Source: JAKAWM01 sp049966695
GTDB taxonomy: Bacteria > Actinomycetota > Acidimicrobiia > Acidimicrobiales > Palsa-688
Assembly (NCBI GenBank): GCA_049966695.1
Contig: JBMFUG010000004.1
Coordinates: forward strand, 1-57,133
Reading direction: 5' to 3'
DNA length: 57,133 bases
In this document: piece after piece, positions 51,683 through 57,133 of the stretch
Layout of the letters: each line of letters begins with the position of its first letter
How positions within the stretch are numbered: position 1 is the stretch's first letter
Translations under genes and position numbers: made by a program
The notes under the pieces: generated by a model
The model's input: only the letters and a program-made list of their open reading frames with translations
The model's database searches: none
What the model was told of the DNA's origin: nothing

Positions 51683-52432
51683 TCAGGCAGTGCCTGCCGC
51701 TAGGCGCAAACGGGCGACGCCGCGGGCCAGGATCCTTGACACCTGCACCTGTGAAATGCCAAACCGCTCAGCGATCTCTGACTGGCTAAGGCCGTCAAAA
51801 AAACGCATACGCAAGATGAGCTGTTCGCGTGGTGCCAACCGGGCCAGCATGGGGGGCAGGACGGTCCGGCCCTCCAGTTGGGACAGAGGGGTGCCATTGT
51901 CAGCCGGGCTTGCGCCAAGCGTCTCGTCTGGTTCGTTGTCGCTTCGCTCGTCCGGTGAAGCAAACTGGTACGCTTGGCCGGCCTCGAGCGCCTCTAGCAC
52001 CTCCTCCTCGGAAACCTTCACTTTGGCTGCCAGCTCCGAGATCGTAGGTGACCTCCCGAGCTCCTGGCTGAGAGCGCCGATCACTTCGCTCAGGCGCAGG
52101 TGGAGCTCCTGCACCCGTCGCGGCGCACGTGGGGGCCAGCCCTTGTCCCTGAAATGTCGTTTGAGCTCACCTACGATCGTGCGCGTCGCGTAAGTTGGGA
52201 ACTCGACGCCGTGCGCGGGGTCGAAATGGTCGACAGCCTTTGCTAGGCCCAGCGAGGCCACTTTTACGAGGTCGTCCAGAGCCTCACCGCGGTTGGCGAA
52301 CCTTCTCGCTAGGTACTCTGCCAACCCTAAGTGCGCCGCCACGAGCTGTTCGCGAAGCGCAGGGTTACGCGTCGAGCTATAGGCCGCGAACATCGCTCTC
52401 AGCTGCTGGGGCCGGTCTGTCCCAGGGCTCAC
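51683..52432 (-). CDS. SigF/SigB-type RNA polymerase sigma factor
   Basis: Sigma-70 of the stress/sporulation group, 249 residues. Region 2 (FPTYATRTIVGELKRHFRDK) and region 3 (RVQELHLRLSEVIGALSQEL) are present. Region 4 contains LAPREQLILRMRFFDGLSQS, with the helix-turn-helix EIAERFGISQVQVSRILARG. GTG 52432 overlaps the stop of the upstream rsbW-like gene. It should be held inactive by that partner. No anti-anti-sigma gene is adjacent. Confidence 0.92.
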   Translation of the reverse strand: MSPGTDRPQQLRAMFAAYSSTRNPALREQLVAAHLGLAEYLARRFANRGEALDDLVKVASLGLAKAVDHFDPAHGVEFPTYATRTIVGELKRHFRDKGWPPRAPRRVQELHLRLSEVIGALSQELGRSPTISELAAKVKVSEEEVLEALEAGQAYQFASPDERSDNEPDETLGASPADNGTPLSQLEGRTVLPPMLARLAPREQLILRMRFFDGLSQSEIAERFGISQVQVSRILARGVARLRLAAGTA

Positions 52433-52905
52433 TGGCCTTTTCCTAATGGCTGGGGGGGCGGGCCTGATGGGCTCGCTGGGCGGTTCTTCACGAGCGAAAA
52501 GCGAGGCCCGCCGGTCCCATCGGTGAGGCTGTGCTCGTCGACCAAAGCGTTGAGGAGCGCCTCTGATATGGGAGAGCGTTGCAAAATGCCGGGCGAAGCG
52601 AAGTGCCCTTGGCCCACGATGGTCATGGAGGCTTCGTTGAGCAGGAAATGCAGTTCCAAAGTGCCGTCCCTGCCCGTGCTGCCCGTGAGGGCAAAGCACA
52701 TCTCGTCCATGGCCAAGCGCAGGTCCTCGACCTGGTCGTAGGTAAAACCGAGCCGGCTGGCGAGCCCGCCCGCGGTCAGACGGGCCAAACCCAGAAGCTC
52801 TGGCTTGGCCGGGATCGCCAACCGCACCTCGTCCCCGCTTGTCAATGGGGGTGCTCCTCTCGTGTTCGCGTATTTGGGCGTGGTGCCCTGGACGTGCACT
52901 TCCAT
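52429..52905 (-). CDS. RsbW-like anti-sigma factor (serine kinase fold)
   Basis: GHKL-type anti-sigma protein of about 158 residues. LTAGGLASRLGFTYDQVEDL and RLAMDEMCFAL match the first ATP-binding helix of the RsbW/UsfX family; later the sequence is weak (ISEALLNALVDE), and the usual glycine-rich ATP lid is reduced. A poly-Pro tail ends the protein. It is coupled to the sigma gene by a GTGA overlap, the normal arrangement for a cognate pair. Confidence 0.85.
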   Translation of the reverse strand: MEVHVQGTTPKYANTRGAPPLTSGDEVRLAIPAKPELLGLARLTAGGLASRLGFTYDQVEDLRLAMDEMCFALTGSTGRDGTLELHFLLNEASMTIVGQGHFASPGILQRSPISEALLNALVDEHSLTDGTGGPRFSLVKNRPASPSGPPPQPLGKGQ

Positions 52906-53027
52906 GCCAGTACTGGACGGCCACCCTACTACTAGGCCTGGGCACTGGCGGGTTGCCCGGCAGGGGACGACTGCGCGCCCGAGCCGGCTGACGTCGTCCA
53001 GGCGTGGCGGCGCTGAAGGTGGTCGCG

Positions 53028-53060
53028 GCTTATATGTGCGGCTGGTGCTTATATGAGCGG
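53028..53060. repeat. 14-bp direct repeat upstream of the rsbW-sigF operon
   Basis: GCTTATATG(T/A)GCGG occurs at 53028 and 53047, period 19. It reads CATATAAGC on the strand of the downstream operon. The AT-rich core in GC-rich DNA could be part of a promoter or operator; the second copy overlaps the end of the next gene. Confidence 0.45.
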
Positions 53061-53840
53061 CCAGGGTAAAAAAGAGCCACCCGACGGCTCGGGCAAGACG
53101 CCGCTCTTCACGACAGCTGCGGCGCGCTGTGCTAGCGCAGCAATTTCGGCCTCGGCCAAGAGGCCCACCAGCGTCTCGGGCATGACCCCCTCGGCAAGGA
53201 GCTTGAGACCGGCTAGCAGCTTGGGGCTCAAGGGCTGTCCTGCGAAGTCCCATATAACGGTACGGAGCTTGGGGAGCACGTGAAAGCACAGGCCGTGGTC
53301 TATGGCCCACACCCTGGCGTCCTCGCCTAGCAACAGGTGGCCGCTCTTGCGGTCGGCGTAGTTGGCTACCAGGTCAAAGGCGGCGATCTTCTGCAAGACG
53401 CGCCGGTGGCGGTTTTGCTTTACAAGCGTAAAGTAGTGCTCCGCATAGACGCCGTCGATGTACAGCTGGAGCGAGCCGCGGCCGAGCGGGCCGTGCTGTC
53501 TCGGCGCCGTGGGAGGTACGAGGCCCCAGCCTAGGAAACTGTCCAGCTCATAGGCGGCCACCTCGCGTCGCCACAAGCCAGGCGCAAAGTCCCAGAGCCT
53601 CCGCTCACCGCGCTCGGGCTTGTATATGGCTAGCACTTCGGTACCCTCGTGGCGAACGGTGGTGAGGAACGTTGCGTTCGAGCTCCAAGGGATCCGTTCT
53701 TTTAGCTCCACCTGGCCGTGCTTGAGCACGTCGAGAAGGGAGGCTTCCTTGGGCGAGCGTAGACAAGAGCGCCCCAGTGGGGCTGGAGGACGGTCGCTGC
53801 CTAGAGAGACGGGGCGTCGTGCCCGTTCGTTTTGGGACAT
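53049..53840 (-). CDS. SCO1664-family protein (phosphoinositide-kinase-like fold)
   Basis: Actinobacterial family distantly related to phosphatidylinositol 3/4-kinases. Hallmarks seen include the STNATF-type WSSNATFLTTV, VLAIYKPERGERRLWDFAPG, LQKIAAFDLVANYADRKSGH and VWAIDHGLCFHVLPKLRTVI, the last two being kinase-like catalytic and metal loops. ATG 53840 gives 263 residues and overlaps the DUF3090 gene by 40 bases. The trio with DUF3090 and a phosphatase is conserved near mshC in mycobacteria; mshC is not in this window. Confidence 0.88.
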   Translation of the reverse strand: MSQNERARRPVSLGSDRPPAPLGRSCLRSPKEASLLDVLKHGQVELKERIPWSSNATFLTTVRHEGTEVLAIYKPERGERRLWDFAPGLWRREVAAYELDSFLGWGLVPPTAPRQHGPLGRGSLQLYIDGVYAEHYFTLVKQNRHRRVLQKIAAFDLVANYADRKSGHLLLGEDARVWAIDHGLCFHVLPKLRTVIWDFAGQPLSPKLLAGLKLLAEGVMPETLVGLLAEAEIAALAQRAAAVVKSGVLPEPSGGSFLPWPLI

Positions 53841-54310
53841 GAATGGTCCTCGCCCATGGGGTAGCCGCACAACGGGCAGAGCGGGCGCCCGGCGCGAAGC
53901 AGCGCTTTGGCGCTCTCGATGATGGCCGCAGCCTGCCCACGGCTGAGAGCCAGGCGAGCCATGGCTCCGCCCGCTTCTGCCGGCTCTGGCTCGTCGCTTT
54001 CGATCTCGGCCGCCAGTATCACCACCCTGTCGGCTGCAGCGTCGTAGCTGAGCTCCATGGCGCCAACTGCCCACTCTGCCAAGACCGGCTCCTCTAGGTC
54101 GGTGTCGACCGCTGGCGCAGCCGGGCTGGCTAGGTCCGAAAGCACTTGGCCCAGGCCACCGGCTAGCAGCATTACCTGCTCTTTTTCCAATTTGAGAGAG
54201 ACGAGGCGGTCCTCTTGGCGGGCTTGCAGGTAAAAGGTCCGCTTGCCGGGTGGGCCTATGGCCCCCACGGTGACGCGGCTCGGGTGGGTTATGTCGAAAG
54301 AGGAGCTCAC
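53801..54310 (-). CDS. DUF3090 family protein
   Basis: Actinobacterial family of unknown function, 169 residues. Family features are VTVGAIGPPGKRTFYLQARQ, VSLKLEKEQVMLLAGGL and a C-terminal zinc-ribbon-like RPLCPLCGYPMGEDHSCPKT. GTG 54310 has AAGGAGG about 5 bases upstream and overlaps the phosphatase stop. The Cys pattern C-x2-C plus H-x-C suggests metal binding. It is the middle gene of the trio. Confidence 0.92.
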   Translation of the reverse strand: MSSSFDITHPSRVTVGAIGPPGKRTFYLQARQEDRLVSLKLEKEQVMLLAGGLGQVLSDLASPAAPAVDTDLEEPVLAEWAVGAMELSYDAAADRVVILAAEIESDEPEPAEAGGAMARLALSRGQAAAIIESAKALLRAGRPLCPLCGYPMGEDHSCPKTNGHDAPSL

Positions 54311-54993
54311 TGCCGCCTCCTTGTTGCTCGGCGCGGCACCAGTGTTGGGAAGTCTCCCGGCGAGGCTAGCCAATTGGTGGCAATAACCCTGGGCCCCTCG
54401 TCCCCGTAGAGGACAGCGCTTAGGGATGCGGGCGCGATCACAAGGCGTTGGAAGAGGTCAAAGTACATGCCGAGCGCATCGGCCAGCACTGCCTTGATCG
54501 GGTCGGCATGGGAGACCGCGATGATGCTCTCGCCTCGGTGCTCCGCCGCAAAGGAGCGCACGGTGCTCACGGCACGGGCCTGCATGGCCAACATGGCTTC
54601 ACCTTCTGGGAAACGGAACGCGCTTGGCTGATGCACGACCGTCGCCCACCCGGGCTGTTTGCTGAGCGCTGCCAGCTCAAGGCCGGCCCAAGTGCCTGTG
54701 CCGGTGTCCACGAGGCGCGGTTCTTCCTGAGGGACCAGGCCGAGCACCTTAGCTAGCAGGCTGGCGGTCTCCAGTGTGCGGGCCAAAGGGGACGCGTAGA
54801 TGCAAGTGAGCGGAGGCAGCGCGGGACGCAAAGAGGCTATGAGCCTACCGAGAGCGCTCACCTCGGCTTGGCCTTCTTCGGAAAGGTTGGGCCCTTGGCC
54901 TGCGGCCGGTAGTTCCTTGCCGGTGGTGGGCACCCGGCCGTGCCTCACGAGCAGCACTAGTGCTGGGGGTGAGACGTGATGACGGGCGGGCAT
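54307..54993 (-). CDS. histidine phosphatase, MSMEG_4193 family
   Basis: Phosphoglycerate-mutase-like phosphatase of about 228 residues. The catalytic motif LLVRHGRVP with the phosphorylated His, ASPLARTLETASLL, and the second histidine in IAVSHADPIKAVLADALGM are characteristic of this actinobacterial family. ATG 54993 overlaps, head to head, a potential ATG of the divergent glycosylase gene; a later GTG start in front of LLVRHG would relieve this. First gene of the trio operon. Confidence 0.92.
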   Translation of the reverse strand: MPARHHVSPPALVLLVRHGRVPTTGKELPAAGQGPNLSEEGQAEVSALGRLIASLRPALPPLTCIYASPLARTLETASLLAKVLGLVPQEEPRLVDTGTGTWAGLELAALSKQPGWATVVHQPSAFRFPEGEAMLAMQARAVSTVRSFAAEHRGESIIAVSHADPIKAVLADALGMYFDLFQRLVIAPASLSAVLYGDEGPRVIATNWLASPGDFPTLVPRRATRRRQ

Positions 54994-55723
54994 GCTGGTC
55001 CAAGCTAGCGTCAAAGACGTGAGCGGAGACGGTCTTGGCGCTCTTTCGGAGGAGGTGGTGGCGTGCCGGCTCTGCCCGCGCCTGGTGGCTTGGCGCGAGA
55101 AAGTGGCCCTCGAGCGCCGTGCTGCGTACGGCAGCGAGCAGTACTGGGGCCGGCCTGTGCCCGGTTTCGGTGACCCAAACGCCCGTCTCCTCGTCGTCGG
55201 GCTTGCTCCGGCCGCCCATGGGGGTAACCGCACAGGTCGTATGTTCACCGGCGACCGTTCAGGGGACTGGCTTTGGGAAGCCCTTTGGCGTGCCGGCTTG
55301 GCCAACCAACCCAAAAGCCGCGACCGTGGCGACGGCCTGCAGGCACAAGGAGCCTGGGTAACCGCAGCTGTGAAGTGCGCACCTCCGGGCAACAAGCCCA
55401 ACTCAGTGGAAAGGGACAACTGTTTTTCTCACCTGGAGCGCGAACTGGCGTACCTATCGAGCGTGAAAGCCGTGCTGGCTCTTGGAGCTTTCGCATATGG
55501 GGCCTCGTGCAGGCTGTTAGGCGTGCGCCCGCGCCCGCGCTTCGGCCACGGTGCCGAGGTGAGGGCCGAAGATGGGCGGTCCATCGTCTGTTCGTACCAC
55601 CCGAGCCAACAGAACACCTTCACAGGGCGGCTCACGGCTGAGATGCTCTCCTCGGTCGTGGAGCGTGCCTGGCAGCTGGCTAGCTGTTCAGGTGGCAACG
55701 AGTTGCCTACCACTTCGAGCTAG
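54992..55723 (+). CDS. family 5 uracil-DNA glycosylase (UdgB type)
   Basis: Removes uracil and other deaminated bases from DNA. Cys25 and Cys28 (ACRLCPRLV) with later cysteines (VKCAPPGNKPN and RDNC) form the 4Fe-4S site. Motif 1 GLAPAAHGGNRTGRMFTGD lacks the usual catalytic acid after GLAP, as in the UdgB family, and motif 2 is HPSQQNTFTG. The start is uncertain: ATG 54992 shares CATG with the divergent gene, and GTG 55019 is the next option. Confidence 0.92.
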   Translation: MLVQASVKDVSGDGLGALSEEVVACRLCPRLVAWREKVALERRAAYGSEQYWGRPVPGFGDPNARLLVVGLAPAAHGGNRTGRMFTGDRSGDWLWEALWRAGLANQPKSRDRGDGLQAQGAWVTAAVKCAPPGNKPNSVERDNCFSHLERELAYLSSVKAVLALGAFAYGASCRLLGVRPRPRFGHGAEVRAEDGRSIVCSYHPSQQNTFTGRLTAEMLSSVVERAWQLASCSGGNELPTTSS

Positions 55724-55741
55724 ATCCGACTACTCGCTGTT

Positions 55742-55785
55742 TGCAACTAGTTTGCTATTCAAACTTATCTCTGTTACCCTGGTAG
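55742..55785 (+). promoter_or_regulatory. AT-rich promoter with near-palindromic operator before the membrane protein
   Basis: GCAACTAGTTTGC (55743-55755) is a near-perfect dyad, and TTGCAA with TTATCT 18 bases later fits a promoter. The stretch is clearly AT-richer than its surroundings. The winged-helix protein encoded downstream is a plausible ligand. Confidence 0.45.
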
Positions 55786-55786
55786 C

Positions 55787-56527
55787 ATGAGCTACGAAGT
55801 GCCCGCCCGAGACGAAGTGCCCGCCCGAGCTCTGAGCTATGTCGCCAGCTCCAGGTCGAGGGCCAGGGCCGCGCGGCACAACTTCGGGTTCCCGGTGCTG
55901 CTGCTGGGCCTCGTGACAGCCGGGGCTGTGCCGTTTTACTTGCTGCACCCCCCAGGCCAGAGCGGGTCCCAAGCCCTCTCGACCGCACCGCTGGCCGGCT
56001 CGGTGGGGGGCTACTTCCTGCCGCACGCCGGCCAGTGGGCAGCTGTTTATTGGCTTGTTGCCCTCGCGGTCGCCTATGGCGCCACGGTCGCCTATTACCG
56101 CGCCCGGGGTCGCCAGCTAGGCCTGCAGGGGCGGGTGGTGCCCGCCGCAGTCCTGGGGGCTGTGCTCCTCGTGGTTTTGGTGGCCTCTTCGCCCTCGCTG
56201 GTCGTCTTTTTGCACCTACCGTCGTGGGCTACCTACTTGCACCCTGGGGGCGACCTCGCAGTTCGCGGGCTCTGGCCGCTCCTTGTCGTCGGGGCCGTCC
56301 TCTTGGCGTTGGCGTACTTGGAGCGCAGCGTCAGCCGGACGGCCTTCGCGCTCGTTTTCTTGGGGGTGGCACTGCTGGTCAACCTCTACGACGTAGAGAA
56401 CACGGTGGCCACGCTCACCGGCGTCGCCGTGCCCGCAGCGCTGAGCGAGGTCCCGAACGTCGCCTTGGCGGCTGCTTGCCTGCTTGTGGGCGGCGTCGTG
56501 TTCTCGTGCACAGAAAGGGCCCGCTGA
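55787..56527 (+). CDS. integral membrane protein, unknown function
   Basis: About six hydrophobic segments over 246 residues (for example FPVLLLGLVTAGAVPFYLL, AAVLGAVLLVVLVASSP, GLWPLLVVGAVLLALAYL). No catalytic motif is visible. The cytoplasmic N-terminus repeats the short phrase EVPARDEVPARA. ATG 55787 follows an AT-rich promoter region. It overlaps the winged-helix gene, so this looks like a two-gene unit in which the regulator controls a membrane protein. Confidence 0.85.
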   Translation: MSYEVPARDEVPARALSYVASSRSRARAARHNFGFPVLLLGLVTAGAVPFYLLHPPGQSGSQALSTAPLAGSVGGYFLPHAGQWAAVYWLVALAVAYGATVAYYRARGRQLGLQGRVVPAAVLGAVLLVVLVASSPSLVVFLHLPSWATYLHPGGDLAVRGLWPLLVVGAVLLALAYLERSVSRTAFALVFLGVALLVNLYDVENTVATLTGVAVPAALSEVPNVALAAACLLVGGVVFSCTERAR

Positions 56528-56844
56528 TCCACCCGGCCAGCCAGCTCGACGACTTGGTCCACCAACGGGCGCGTCTGGGCATCTTGGCCATTGCCTCCGA
56601 GTGCTCCCGGGTCGAGTTCCGCTACCTGCAATCCGAGCTGGGCATGACAGCGGGCAACCTGACCACGCATTTGGATGCCTTGGAAAAGGGGGGGTTGGTC
56701 AGGGTCGCCAAGGGTTACGAGGGCCGCCGACCGCGCACATGGGTGTCGATAAGCCGGAGGGGCCGAGTTGCGCTCAAGGCCGAGGTCGCGGCTCTAAAGC
56801 AGATCGTGCAGGCAGCAGAGGGCCCGGGCGCAGGCTCGGGTTGA
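56506..56844 (+). CDS. winged-helix transcriptional regulator (HTH_27/MarR-like)
   Basis: About 112 residues. The DNA-binding domain reads DDLVHQRARLGILAIASECS, EFRYLQSELGMTAGNLTTHL and RPRTWVSISRRGRVALKAE, matching the short winged-helix family often found beside membrane-protein genes. GTG 56506 overlaps the end of the membrane protein gene by 22 bases; later starts are possible because none has a clear ribosome site. Confidence 0.88.
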   Translation: MHRKGPLIHPASQLDDLVHQRARLGILAIASECSRVEFRYLQSELGMTAGNLTTHLDALEKGGLVRVAKGYEGRRPRTWVSISRRGRVALKAEVAALKQIVQAAEGPGAGSG

Positions 56845-56885
56845 AGCTGCAGGGAGAGGAGCGTGGCGGAGGTACGTGAACAGCG

Positions 56886-57133
56886 TCAATCGAGGGCCAG
56901 TACGGCACGCAGCGCGTCGTCGACCGCCTCCATCTCTGAGCTGCTGAGCCGTCCTGCAAATTCACCGAGGCGCAGCTCAGGGCCGACCGTTACCACTTGT
57001 TCGGCCATGACCCGGGTCTTCTCCCCTCGGACCTCGATCTCAGGACGGAACGACGCCGCCCGCCGGCCGGTCGAGGTCGGCACCACGACCCAGGTGGACA
57101 GCGGCAGGTCGTCAGACTGGACGACGACGGCAT
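56886..57133 (-). CDS. MazF/PemK-family toxin, cut by the right edge
   Basis: The minus-strand frame runs open to the window edge and reads AVVVQSDDLPLSTWVVVPTS, then RRAASFRPEIEV and LGEFAGRLSSSEMEAVDDAL. This is the C-terminal two-thirds of a MazF-type mRNA interferase. The N-terminus and any antitoxin gene would lie to the right. It is convergent with the winged-helix gene. Confidence 0.85.
   Translation of the reverse strand, partial: AVVVQSDDLPLSTWVVVPTSTGRRAASFRPEIEVRGEKTRVMAEQVVTVGPELRLGEFAGRLSSSEMEAVDDALRAVLALD

Overview
The window is GC-rich bacterial chromosome and almost certainly actinobacterial. It carries a WhiB-type Fe-S regulator, a PdtaS-type histidine kinase, the 32-residue ribosomal protein bS22, a DUF3107 gene next to a tandem pair of ArsA/Get3-like ATPases, a SigF-type sigma factor with its anti-sigma kinase, and the SCO1664 / DUF3090 / MSMEG_4193-phosphatase trio. 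A deep-branching actinobacterium such as an acidimicrobiium is my best guess, but that is inference. GTG and TTG starts and 4-base stop/start overlaps are common.

Region 1 (1-13.2 kb) is accessory metabolism. The left edge is one end of an IS21-family element. A seven-gene operon (0.8-8.2 kb) follows: an ABC importer, PhnW, PhnX and a class III PLP enzyme resembling PbfA. Together these would import 2-aminoethylphosphonate and degrade it to acetaldehyde and phosphate. Next is a glycerol-3-phosphate (ugp-type) importer in decay: ugpB and ugpA carry frameshifts and all three kinds of in-frame stop, ugpE is intact, and no ATPase is present. A region with two candidate micro-ORFs and an atypical OmpR-family regulator follows.

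Region 2 (13.2-22.8 kb) is mixed. It holds a tRNA-Gly, a 27-codon Cys-containing ORF followed by a strong terminator, a Vsr-like nuclease, an HtrA-type protease, an exported unknown, a methyltransferase, a tyrosine phosphatase and an MFS transporter. A 960-base hairpin-rich non-coding stretch then precedes a coupled pair: a small acidic protein and a CdiA-C-terminal-like nuclease. I read this pair as an immunity/toxin or toxin/antitoxin module.

Region 3 (22.8-46 kb) is mostly housekeeping: an unusually short NAD-glutamate dehydrogenase, rpiB, xseA-xseB, a metallophosphoesterase, pepN, a divergent YchF-like GTPase, rsmI-metG-tatD-rsmA-ispE, bS22, an FrhB-like Fe-S protein, amtB-glnK, a GH3 glycosidase and a dGTPase-like HD hydrolase.

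Region 4 (46-57.1 kb) is an actinobacterial regulatory block: DUF3107, two ArsA-like ATPases, PdtaS, WhiB, a diacylglycerol kinase-like protein, SigF/RsbW, the SCO1664/DUF3090/phosphatase trio, a family-5 uracil-DNA glycosylase, a membrane protein with a co-transcribed winged-helix regulator, and a MazF-like toxin cut by the right edge.

A thread through the whole window is perfect or near-perfect short tandem duplications of 16-27 bp, mostly at gene ends or just outside genes.
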